Assembly (NCBI RefSeq): GCF_031426495.1
Contig: NZ_JANPLK010000026.1
Location: 1 to 38,410, forward strand
Origin: Gemmatimonas sp.
GTDB lineage: Bacteria; Gemmatimonadota; Gemmatimonadetes; Gemmatimonadales; Gemmatimonadaceae
Length of the DNA stretch: 38,410 nt
Direction: 5' to 3'
Shown: positions 1-6,881 of the stretch, in pieces
Layout: each line of letters begins with the position of its first letter
How positions within the stretch are numbered: position 1 is the stretch's first letter
Position numbers and translations under genes: made by a program
Notes under the pieces: model-generated
Databases searched by the model: none
Seen by the model: the letters and a program-made list of their open reading frames with translations, nothing else
What the model was told of the DNA's origin: nothing

Positions 1-123
1 CCCGACGCGAGTGGTGTGATCATTTGGCTGGGGCTGGTGACCATCGTGTCGATGGCGGCGTGCGCGTGGCCGGCGATGCGGGCGATGCGCGTCCCCACGG
101 CGGCGGCGCTGGCGTACGAGTGA
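1..123 (+). CDS. C-terminal end of FtsX/MacB-type ABC transporter permease (partial)
   Basis: Only the last 40 residues are inside the window, reading in frame from base 1 to a TGA at 121-123. They form one hydrophobic helix (about residues 6-22 of the fragment) followed by a basic, proline-containing tail with the sequence WPAMRAMRVPTAAALAYE. That ending, a last transmembrane helix and then 'P..RA.R..P..AL', is typical of FtsX-domain permeases of the MacB/LolC kind, which act in mechanotransmission or efflux at the inner membrane. The start and the ATPase partner lie upstream and cannot be seen. It could be a FtsX-like protein of another subfamily. Confidence 0.7.
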   Translation, partial: PDASGVIIWLGLVTIVSMAACAWPAMRAMRVPTAAALAYE

Positions 124-147
124 GGGCTACGGCGTGCGTTGGTCTGG

Positions 148-735
148 CTATTTCCGCCACGGCCCCAGCACCGCATCCATCTCACGTCGACTCCACGCGC
201 TCTCCGTGCCCTTGCCGCCGGTGGCCCACTGCAGTCGCGCCCCATGCAGCGCGGCTTGCAGCGTGCGCGCGAGCTCGGGCACCGGCGTGTTCAACTTCAG
301 CGCGCCGGTCGCCAACGCCTCGGAAAGGCGTTCTGCCATCCAACCTCGCTCGCCTTCGAACCACTTCGCGATGACGGGCACCAACGCGGGGTCGTCGGCC
401 AACTGCAGGAAGAAACTGGCGAGGTGACGCAGATACGCCGCACGTTTCATGCTGTACGGACGCGTATGTCCGCTGAGCGCGAGCAGCGCTTGCATCGGAT
501 CGGCCTGGGTATCCACGAGCGCGCGCAGCATGTCCGGCTGCGCTGCCAATTGCTGCTGCATGAAGGCGGCGAACAGCCCCTGCTTCGATCCGAAGCGACG
601 CATGAGCGCGGGCGCGGTGACGCCCAGCCGCTGGGCCACCAGGCCGAGCGTCACCCCATTGGGGCCGTGCTCCGCGATCGCGGCATCGAACGCGGCGAAC
701 ACGTCGTGGTCGGAGACCAGGCGGGGACGGGACAT
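148..735 (-). CDS. TetR/AcrR family transcriptional regulator
   Basis: The protein has 195 residues from the ATG at 735. Residues about 10-55 form the TetR helix-turn-helix DNA-binding domain (VTLGLVAQRLGVTAPALMRRF, with GSKQGLFAAF after it), and the remaining helical region is the ligand-binding and dimerisation part. It faces the SDR dehydrogenase gene across a palindrome at 748-795, so it probably represses that gene and itself, with the dehydrogenase substrate or a related compound as inducer (inference). An in-frame ATG at 759 would add eight residues but lies inside the palindrome; neither start has a clear Shine-Dalgarno sequence. The effector is unknown. Confidence 0.88.
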   Translation of the reverse strand: MSRPRLVSDHDVFAAFDAAIAEHGPNGVTLGLVAQRLGVTAPALMRRFGSKQGLFAAFMQQQLAAQPDMLRALVDTQADPMQALLALSGHTRPYSMKRAAYLRHLASFFLQLADDPALVPVIAKWFEGERGWMAERLSEALATGALKLNTPVPELARTLQAALHGARLQWATGGKGTESAWSRREMDAVLGPWRK

Positions 736-747
736 GCTTGACAATAA

Positions 748-795
748 GTAAATAGCCATTCACTATCAAGCACGAGTTAGTGTATGGCTATTTAC
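748..795. promoter_or_regulatory. Palindromic operator between TetR and SDR genes
   Basis: Bases 748-765 and 778-795 are inverted copies of one 18-bp word (TAGTG, one variable base, ATGGCTATTTAC) with a single mismatch and a 12-bp spacer. The outer 12 bp (748-759 against 784-795) are perfect. The AT-rich word stands out in high-GC DNA. On the plus strand a TTGACA at 738-743 is followed after 17 bp by CACTAT (761-766). On the minus strand TTGATA (769-764) is followed after 17 bp by TATTGT (746-741). A repressor bound here would block both promoters. The TetR protein encoded at 148-735 is the obvious candidate ligand (inference). Confidence 0.75.
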
Positions 796-809
796 AAACG
801 AGGATCGTT

Positions 810-1634
810 ATGCGGCGACTCACCGGACGGGTAGCGCTGGTAACCGGCGCGGCGAGAGGGATCGGGCTGGCGGTGGCGCGTCGTCTGGTGGACGAAGGGG
901 CGGAGGTCGTGTTGACCGACCTCCGCGACGACGAGGGCGAGCGCGCGGCCAGCGCGCTCGGGGCCTGCGCCGTGTACCGGCATCTCGATGTGCGTGACGC
1001 GGCAGACTGGGCGCTCGTGATCGGCGAGTGCGTGCAACGGTATGGCCGACTCGATGTGCTCGTGAACAACGCCGGCATCACCGGATTCGAGTCGTACGCC
1101 GGCGCGCACGATCCGGAGCACGTGTCGCTCGAGGCGTGGCGCGCGGTGATGGCCACCAATCTCGAGGGGGTCATGCTGGGCTGCCAAGCAGCCATCGGGG
1201 CCATGCGCGCCGCGGGTGGTGGCAGCATCGTCAACATCGGCTCACGCTCTGGCGTGGTGGGTATCCCGGGCGCGGCGGCATATGCCGCGAGCAAAGCGGC
1301 GGTGCGGAATCACACCAAGTCGGTGGCCTTGTGGTGCGCCGAGCAAGACCTCGGGATTCGCTGCAATGTGGTGCAGCCGGCGGCGGTGCTGACGCCTCTG
1401 TGGGAGCCCATGTTGGGAACCGGCCCCGATCGCGCGGCGAACATCGCGGCGGCGGTTGCCGATGCGCCGCTGCGGAGGTTTGGCGCTCCGGAGGAAGTCG
1501 CGGCATTGGTGGCCTATCTCGCCAGCGATGAATCGGCGTACTGCACCGGCGGCGAGTTCAACATTGACGGCGGGCTACTGGCGGGTAGTGTGGCGGCGCC
1601 AGCGCGGGCAACACACTCGACATCTGATGTGTGA
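810..1634 (+). CDS. Short-chain dehydrogenase/reductase (SDR), probably NAD-dependent
   Basis: A 274-residue classical SDR. It shows the nucleotide-binding TGAARGIG near residues 12-19, NNAG near residue 87, and the catalytic Ser followed by YAASK. An aspartate ends beta-strand 2 (VVLTDLRDD), which in this family favours NAD(H) over NADP(H). The C-terminal GGEFNIDGG motif is also typical. The ATG at 810 has an AGG seven bases upstream and gives the usual N-terminus 'LTGRVALVTG'; an in-frame GTG at 780 lies in the operator and is rejected. Divergent from the TetR gene and probably under its control. The substrate (alcohol, sugar or 3-oxoacyl group) cannot be told from sequence. Confidence 0.9.
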   Translation: MRRLTGRVALVTGAARGIGLAVARRLVDEGAEVVLTDLRDDEGERAASALGACAVYRHLDVRDAADWALVIGECVQRYGRLDVLVNNAGITGFESYAGAHDPEHVSLEAWRAVMATNLEGVMLGCQAAIGAMRAAGGGSIVNIGSRSGVVGIPGAAAYAASKAAVRNHTKSVALWCAEQDLGIRCNVVQPAAVLTPLWEPMLGTGPDRAANIAAAVADAPLRRFGAPEEVAALVAYLASDESAYCTGGEFNIDGGLLAGSVAAPARATHSTSDV

Positions 1635-1651
1635 TGCGCTAGCATCACAAC

Positions 1652-1909
1652 ATGCGAACCACCCTCGATATTGCCGATGATGTGCTCGCGGCGGCGAAGG
1701 AGCGCGCCAAGCGCGAGCACAAGTCCATGGGGCAGGTCGTCTCGGAGTTGATGCGACAAGCGCTGACCGCGCCTCGCGAGTCGTCGGGGCTCGCGCCGTC
1801 GGCGGTACACGAGCCGCCGGCCATCTACGGTGTGCAGCCCTTCGCGTCGCGCGGCGCGGTCGTGACCAATGACCTGATCGACCGACTCCGACAGGACGAC
1901 GCATACTGA
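1652..1909 (+). CDS. Ribbon-helix-helix antitoxin (VapB/CopG-like)
   Basis: An 85-residue protein beginning MRTTLDIADDVLAAAKERAKREHKS, the beta-strand and two-helix pattern of ribbon-helix-helix DNA-binding antitoxins (about residues 1-45). The less ordered C-terminal half would wrap the toxin. Its TGA overlaps the ATG of the next gene by one base (TGATG at 1907-1911), so the two are translationally coupled. The family normally represses its own promoter as a complex with the toxin. It begins only 17 bp after the SDR stop codon but is likely an independent module. Confidence 0.88.
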   Translation: MRTTLDIADDVLAAAKERAKREHKSMGQVVSELMRQALTAPRESSGLAPSAVHEPPAIYGVQPFASRGAVVTNDLIDRLRQDDAY

Positions 1910-2337
1910 TGCGCGCGTTGCTCGATGTGAACGTGCTGATCGCGCTGTTTGATGCGGATCACATCTCGCACCACGCCGCTGTCGGCTGGTTTTCGGCGAA
2001 TGCGGTCAATGGCTGGGCCTCGTGTCCCATCACGCAGAACGGGTGTGTGCGAATCATGAGTCATCCGGGCTACCCCGGCGCACATGCCGTCGTGGACATC
2101 GTCGCGAAGCTGCGTCGTGCAAGCCTCGAGTCCGTTCATGAGTTTTGGGCTGACGACGTCAGCGTACTCGACGATCAGTTGATCGACACCACTCGCATTC
2201 ACGGACCGCGGCAATTGACCGATGTCTACTTGCTGGCGCTTGCTGTGCGCCACGGCGGTGCACTGGTCACGTTCGACCGATCGATTGCCGTCGACGCCGT
2301 ACGCGGGGCCTCCGCCGCCTCGTTGGTCGTGCTCTGA
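1909..2337 (+). CDS. PIN-domain ribonuclease toxin (VapC-like)
   Basis: A 142-residue PIN-domain protein. The first acidic active-site residue is in LLDVNVLIALF (Asp6), and later acids are found in RQLTDVYLLALA and LVTFDRSI, the places where PIN nucleases coordinate Mg or Mn. This toxin class cleaves RNA, often tRNA or rRNA, and is inhibited by the antitoxin encoded immediately upstream. The reading frame is intact and the key residues are present, so the toxin is probably active. It is in the subgroup annotated as 'TA system VapC family ribonuclease toxin'. The exact RNA target cannot be predicted. Confidence 0.9.
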   Translation: MRALLDVNVLIALFDADHISHHAAVGWFSANAVNGWASCPITQNGCVRIMSHPGYPGAHAVVDIVAKLRRASLESVHEFWADDVSVLDDQLIDTTRIHGPRQLTDVYLLALAVRHGGALVTFDRSIAVDAVRGASAASLVVL

Positions 2338-2448
2338 CGATCTCGAGCGCGCGCTTGGCTTCCCACGGCGATGTGCGTCGGCGGGCACGGATGATGCTTA
2401 GAAGTGGCGCGCTCGATCCACTTCGCCCACTTCCCTCGAGGCATCACC

Positions 2449-2967
2449 ATGGAACTCGCATCACTGCACGAGCTGTACGTTGAAGGACTTCGCGACCTGT
2501 ACAGTGCCGAGCATCAGATCCTGAAGGCGTTGCCCAAGTTGCATAAAGGCGCGACCAATCCGAAAGTCAAAGACGCGTTCGCCACGCACCTCGCGCAGAC
2601 CGAAGAGCATGTCCTTCGGCTGGAAGAGATCTTCACCGAGCTCGGTATCAGCCCGAAGGGAAAGCATTGTAAGGGTATGGAAGGGCTCGTGGCCGAAGGA
2701 GCCGATCTCCTCAAGGAAGATGCGAATCCCGAGGTGCTCGACGCTGGTCTGATCTCGAGTGCTCAGCATGTCGAGCACTACGAGATGGCCGGGTACGGCA
2801 CCGCGCGTACGTATGCGCAGCTACTCGGCTTTTCGAAACAGGCTGAACTGCTGCAGCAGACGCTCGATGAAGAGCAGGCCACCGATCTGTTGTTGACCGA
2901 ACTCGCGCTCTCTGTGAACGTCGATGCCATCGTGCCTGACGAGGAAGCAGCAGAGAAGTCGCGATGA
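2449..2967 (+). CDS. DUF892 (YciE/YciF-like) ferritin-like protein
   Basis: A 172-residue all-helical protein matching the DUF892/YciF family: LHELYVEGLRDLYSAEHQILKALPKL at the start, TEEHVLRLEEIF in the second helix, SSAQHVEHYEMAGYGTARTYAQLLG in the third and EEQATDLLLTELA near the end. The Glu and His residues in these helices are the di-metal ligands of the ferritin-like fold. The family is linked to stress responses; its reaction is not established. The ATG at 2449 is preceded by GAGG; an in-frame GTG at 2404 is less likely because family members begin near this ATG. It overlaps the next small gene by ATGA. Confidence 0.92.
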   Translation: MELASLHELYVEGLRDLYSAEHQILKALPKLHKGATNPKVKDAFATHLAQTEEHVLRLEEIFTELGISPKGKHCKGMEGLVAEGADLLKEDANPEVLDAGLISSAQHVEHYEMAGYGTARTYAQLLGFSKQAELLQQTLDEEQATDLLLTELALSVNVDAIVPDEEAAEKSR

Positions 2968-3092
2968 GCAAGCTGTTACGCGGCGTCGCCGCCGGATGGG
3001 GCGCGAAAAAGCTCGGCGGTGGTTGCTTCTCCACGATCCTGATCTTCGCGCTGTTGTGGTGGCTGCTCGGCAGCTTTGATATTTTCCGCTAG
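2964..3092 (+). CDS. 42-residue single-pass membrane peptide
   Basis: A short reading frame that begins at an ATG overlapping the TGA of the DUF892 gene (ATGA at 2964-2967) and ends at TAG 3090-3092. The product starts MSKLLRGVAAGWGAKKLGGG, then has one strongly hydrophobic helix (FSTILIFALLWWLLG) and ends DIFR. The positive N-terminus and glycine-rich linker suggest an inner-membrane peptide with the N-terminus in the cytoplasm. The four-base overlap suggests translational coupling to the ferritin-like gene. Function unknown; the family is not one I recognise with certainty. Confidence 0.7.
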   Translation: MSKLLRGVAAGWGAKKLGGGCFSTILIFALLWWLLGSFDIFR

Positions 3093-3110
3093 ACACGTGC
3101 TACGTCGACG

Positions 3111-3656
3111 TCAGATCCGCAGCACGCCGCGGAATCCTCGCGCGGCGTAGTACGACGAGGCGCCGTTGTGGTACACGAACACGGAGTCGTACCGACGATC
3201 ACAGAAGAGGGCACCGCCGAGCTTGCGAATAGGGCTCGGCGTGCTGATCCAGCTCGACGTTTTGAGATCGAATTCGCCCAGCTGCTGAAGGGCGCGGTAC
3301 TGCGCTTCCGTGAGTAGCTCGATGCCCATGTCGGCGGCCATCGCCATGGCGCTGGTGGCCGGTTTGTTCTCCTTCCGGGAGTCGAGCGCTCGCTGGTCGT
3401 AGCAGCAGCTCCGGCGACCGAATGGGCTTTCCGGCGCGCAATCGCAGAATGTGTATCCGGCGGACGTGTCGTCGATGCGCACCACATCAGGCTCGCCGCC
3501 GGTCTCCTCCATCTTGCGCAACGAGAGCAAGGCGGCGGGCTTGGCGTCGAGTCTGGCCAGCACGTCCGCCCACAAGACGCCGGGATGACGGTGCATGTGG
3601 CGCTCGAATCGCGCCTGCAGGGCGTGTAGAGGGGCGTCCCGCTCTTTTGCGTTCAT
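3111..3656 (-). CDS. DUF4256 family protein
   Basis: A 181-residue soluble protein. The C-terminal half carries the DUF4256 hallmark: a segment reading 'LGGALFCDRRYDSVFVYHNGA' followed by SYYAARGFRGVLRI, and a central GIELLTEAQYRALQQLGEFDLKTSSWI. The family has no established function. It is convergent with the DUF892/membrane-peptide pair, with only 18 bp between the stop codons. The ATG at 3656 gives the family's usual N-terminus and length. No signal peptide or membrane segment is seen. Confidence 0.85.
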   Translation of the reverse strand: MNAKERDAPLHALQARFERHMHRHPGVLWADVLARLDAKPAALLSLRKMEETGGEPDVVRIDDTSAGYTFCDCAPESPFGRRSCCYDQRALDSRKENKPATSAMAMAADMGIELLTEAQYRALQQLGEFDLKTSSWISTPSPIRKLGGALFCDRRYDSVFVYHNGASSYYAARGFRGVLRI

Positions 3657-3867
3657 GGTGTTTTTGGGGGCGTGTCGCTGTCCACTTTCGGTGAGCTGGC
3701 TGTCCTGAATCGAGGATACCGGACGACGCGGCGCAAGGAGGTGCGGCAGTCAAGTTGTTGTGATACAACGCACTTCGCCGCGCAACAGTTGAGGTACGAA
3801 TCCTGCACCTCATGGCGAGCATGAGGTCCGTTCGTGTCCCTGCTGGTTCCCTTGTCGGAGCGGCACC

Positions 3868-5343
3868 ATGTCCCGTGCTTCGTACGTCCCACTGCTGGCG
3901 CTGTCACTGGCCACCGCTGCTCCCCTCGCGCCGCTCACCGCGCAGGTCGTTGTGCCGCAGCTGAACACCACGTTCGACGCGACGCGGTATTCAGAGAGCC
4001 AGCTCGACAATCTGGTTGGTCCGATTGCCTTGTACCCGGACGCGCTGCTGGCGCAGGTACTGGTGGCCGCCACCTTTCCCGATCAGGTCGCGGACGCGGC
4101 ACAGTGGGTCCGTGAGCACGGTACGGCTGCCATCGACGATCAGCCCTGGGATGTGAGCGTAAAATCGGTCGCCCATTATCAGTCGGCGCTCAACATGATG
4201 GCCGACAAGGGCGACTGGACAGCCACACTCGGTCGAGCGTACGCGTATCAGTCGAGCGAGGTCATGGCGGCCGTGCAGCGCATGCGTCGCCTGGCCGATA
4301 CGCAGGGCAATTTGGTGACGACATCACAGCAGCAGGTGGTGCGCGAGTCGAACAATTATGTCATTGTGCCGGCGCAGCCGCGGGTGATCTACGTGCCGGT
4401 GTACGACCCCGTGCTGGTGTATACGCGACCGATTTTTGCCACCGGATTCTCCAGCCGGTATTGGTCGTTCGGTGTGGGTTTCCCCATCGGTGGCTGGCTG
4501 AACTACGATCTCGACTGGGGTCGCAGCTCGGTGTACTACAACGGCTGGGATGACCGGTATGTAGCGTGGGGCGGTGGATGGCGCGCGCGTTCGTGGCCGT
4601 TCATCCAGGTTACAAACATCTACATCAGCCCGCGCTACCGCGATGTGTACGTGAATCGCGACATCCGCTATCGCGTGGTCGATTACCGCAACGTGGATCG
4701 CTATGCCGGCTATCACCGCGACGTGTACTTCGACTCGCGTCGTGATGGCAATCGCGATGGATACCGCGATGGATACCGCGATGGACGCGGCGATGGACGC
4801 GGCGATGGACGCACGCGTGAGGTCACCAACGGCGTGAGCATCTACCGCACCGCGCAGCCGCGTTCGGAAGGCGGTTCGGCATCGCCGGAGGGATATCGCA
4901 ACGGACTGCCGCAACGTGACGCGGACCGGCGCGACGAAGGTCGGAGTGACGCGACACGAGGTGATGCGAATCGTGGTGGATCGCGCGGCAACGGCGTGAT
5001 GCTGGGGCAGCCGATGGCGACCGAACGTCGGCGAGAGCCGATGGCACCAACGGTGACGGCGGATACACGGTCGAGCGAGTCGCGTGGCAACGAGTCGGGT
5101 GGCAACGAGTCGCGTGGCAACGAGGCGCGTGGCAACGACGCACGTCGGGGCGAGGGCCGGGTCGAGCGTGCTCCGCAGCCACGTGGACCAGAGCGCGAGG
5201 CTCGGCAGGCGCCACCGCCGTCCGCACCGCAATCGGCACCGCAGGCCCGCTCGCCGGAGCCGCGCAGTGCTCCGACGCGTGCGGCGCAGCCAAGGAATCC
5301 GTCCGACGGCAACCGTGGCAGCCGCGAGCGCCGGGGACAGTAG
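3868..5343 (+). CDS. Secreted DUF3300 domain protein with repetitive basic/acidic tail
   Basis: A 491-residue protein. Residues 1-26 are a signal peptide ending ...LAPLTAQ. Residues about 40-260 form the DUF3300 domain (LDNLVGPIALYPDALLAQVLVAATFP, VKSVAHYQSALNMM, PAQPRVIYVPVYDPVLVY). The rest is rich in Arg, Asp, Gly and Tyr, then in Arg, Pro and Gln, and contains two runs of short repeats at 4741-4812 and 5080-5139. The tail is probably disordered and outside the cytoplasm. GGAG lies eight bases before the ATG. DUF3300 proteins have no defined function; they are common in Gram-negative envelopes. Confidence 0.87.
   Translation: MSRASYVPLLALSLATAAPLAPLTAQVVVPQLNTTFDATRYSESQLDNLVGPIALYPDALLAQVLVAATFPDQVADAAQWVREHGTAAIDDQPWDVSVKSVAHYQSALNMMADKGDWTATLGRAYAYQSSEVMAAVQRMRRLADTQGNLVTTSQQQVVRESNNYVIVPAQPRVIYVPVYDPVLVYTRPIFATGFSSRYWSFGVGFPIGGWLNYDLDWGRSSVYYNGWDDRYVAWGGGWRARSWPFIQVTNIYISPRYRDVYVNRDIRYRVVDYRNVDRYAGYHRDVYFDSRRDGNRDGYRDGYRDGRGDGRGDGRTREVTNGVSIYRTAQPRSEGGSASPEGYRNGLPQRDADRRDEGRSDATRGDANRGGSRGNGVMLGQPMATERRREPMAPTVTADTRSSESRGNESGGNESRGNEARGNDARRGEGRVERAPQPRGPEREARQAPPPSAPQSAPQARSPEPRSAPTRAAQPRNPSDGNRGSRERRGQ
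4741..4812 (+). repeat. RDG-type in-frame codon repeats in DUF3300 gene
   Basis: A 72-bp run of 12-bp units of the form CGCGATGGATAC or CGCGGCGATGGA encodes alternating RDGY and RDG/GDG steps (RDGNRDGYRDGYRDGRGDG...). The units differ by few bases, as expected from slippage within the gene. The frame is kept throughout. This is coding repeat expansion and not a CRISPR or intergenic element. Confidence 0.8.
5080..5139 (+). repeat. Four 15-bp in-frame repeats in DUF3300 gene
   Basis: Four consecutive units of TCGCGTGGCAACGAG with one to two substitutions (5080-5094, 5095-5109, 5110-5124, 5125-5139). They encode SRGNE, SGGNE, SRGNE and ARGND. The unit length is a multiple of three, so copy-number changes would lengthen or shorten the tail without a frameshift. 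Confidence 0.85.
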
Positions 5344-5365
5344 CGGGGCTCTGCCACGCGCTCCG

Positions 5366-6826
5366 CTATCGCAGACGCGTTTGATATCCGTCGCCGACAT
5401 ACATGCGGGTCACCGCGCCGTTCTCCTCAACAAAGCGCACCACCTCTCCAATGGCGCTGCCGCCGCCGGGTGCCATGAGGCGAAAGCGGCCGCCACCGAG
5501 TGGCTCGAGGGAGGACGGCGTGCCGATGGTGGTCGACGTGGGCGAGATCATGGCCAGCTTGTCGTTCAGCAGCACCACCCGCGAGTCGCCCATCGCGCTG
5601 CGATACCACCCGGCAAAGCGCGCCCACGATGGATCCCACGCCACAGTCTGCGCTCGCGCTGGCGCGGCTTTCGCGACGGCCGCCCCGACCGTCGCGATGA
5701 GCTGCTCGGCGATCTGCCGCGGATCGGAGTCGTTGGTGTTCGTGAGGACAATGACGCCAACTTTGTCGTTCAGCTGAAAGAGCGTGTGTGTCGTATTGCC
5801 CGGATAGCCACCGCCGTGGCCGACCCAGGTGCGGTTGTCGACACGGATGAAGTCGAAGCCCAGCCCACTGCCACTCTGCCACGTTTCATCCACGGCCCGC
5901 ACGCGATGCATCTCGCGCCATGAACCCGTGCTGAGAATCTGCGCGCCGGCGCGAGTGCCACGTCGGAACTGCGCCGAGACGAACTTCGCGAGATCGTCCA
6001 CGTTCGATGACATGCCCGTGGCGGCCGCCATCCCGCGCGCGTCCACGAAGGGCAGCACATCGCGCGATCCGTCGGGCAGGCGACGCATGTACGGTACGGT
6101 AAGTCCCAACACATTCTGATCGACGCTGGTGGCGCTCATCCCGAGTGGCGTGAGCATTTGCTGCTGCACGTACGCCGCCCATTTCTGTCCGGTGATCTGC
6201 TCGACCACCAGCCCGGCCACGGCGAATGCCAGATTGGAATACTTCCATCGCACGTTCGGGGCGAACGCCGCCTGACGGTCGCTGTACAGTCGCTTGAGTT
6301 CCTCTTCCGTAGGGAAGTTGAAGGTCGTCCAGTGATCACCGGCCTCACGCTGCAATCCGGACGTGTGTGACAGCAGCTGTTCGATGGTGATGACGCCATC
6401 GTCATCACCCGCCGGCTTCGCCTTGAACCAGGGTAGATACTTCTCGACGGGATCGTCGAGTCGAATTTTCCCTTCTTCGCGCAGCTGCATGATCGCAATC
6501 GCCGCGAACATCTTGCTGTGCGACGCGATGCGGAATTTCACCTGCGGTGTCATGGGCACACGGTTCTTCACATCGGCGAAGCCGAAGCCTTGCGACCACA
6601 CCAGCTGTTGGTCGTACACTACGCCCACGGCGACACCGGGTATCCCGCGGAAAGCGAGCTGTCCTTCCATCCATGCCGAGAAGAGCCGTTCGGCAGCGAG
6701 TACCTCGGCGTTCGTGGCCAGCGTGCCAGGCGCCGGTGCGATACTCTGTGTGTGCGCGTTCGGCGCGACCGTCAGTAGCGAGAAGAGGAACGCCGTGTAA
6801 ATGCGAAAGTGATGACGAGTGGTCAT
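5366..6826 (-). CDS. Exported serine hydrolase, beta-lactamase fold (class C/esterase-like)
   Basis: A 486-residue protein with a signal peptide (about residues 1-27, ending NAHTQS). The catalytic motifs of the beta-lactamase/D-alanyl-carboxypeptidase superfamily are present: SHSK (Ser102, Lys105), YSN (Tyr196) and a HGG triad in WVGHGGGYPG. After the catalytic domain (to about residue 380) comes a beta-rich C-terminal domain of about 100 residues, common in this group. The substrate could be an ester, a D-amino-acid peptide or a beta-lactam. It lies 55 bp downstream of the M50/HlyD fusion gene on the same strand, so it may be the last gene of that operon or independent. Confidence 0.88.
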   Translation of the reverse strand: MTTRHHFRIYTAFLFSLLTVAPNAHTQSIAPAPGTLATNAEVLAAERLFSAWMEGQLAFRGIPGVAVGVVYDQQLVWSQGFGFADVKNRVPMTPQVKFRIASHSKMFAAIAIMQLREEGKIRLDDPVEKYLPWFKAKPAGDDDGVITIEQLLSHTSGLQREAGDHWTTFNFPTEEELKRLYSDRQAAFAPNVRWKYSNLAFAVAGLVVEQITGQKWAAYVQQQMLTPLGMSATSVDQNVLGLTVPYMRRLPDGSRDVLPFVDARGMAAATGMSSNVDDLAKFVSAQFRRGTRAGAQILSTGSWREMHRVRAVDETWQSGSGLGFDFIRVDNRTWVGHGGGYPGNTTHTLFQLNDKVGVIVLTNTNDSDPRQIAEQLIATVGAAVAKAAPARAQTVAWDPSWARFAGWYRSAMGDSRVVLLNDKLAMISPTSTTIGTPSSLEPLGGGRFRLMAPGGGSAIGEVVRFVEENGAVTRMYVGDGYQTRLR

Positions 6827-6881
6827 GGTCGGCGATCGGAGAGAGGTGAAGTTTGAGACGTATTACGGCGGCGATGGGTGC

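Noticed and set aside
5080..5139. CRISPR-like short regular repeats
   Set aside because: The units are contiguous, 15 bp, in frame and inside a gene, with no spacers.
4324..5400. 358-codon minus-strand frame opposite DUF3300
   Set aside because: Mirror of the repeat-rich coding sequence; low complexity and no ribosome-binding site.
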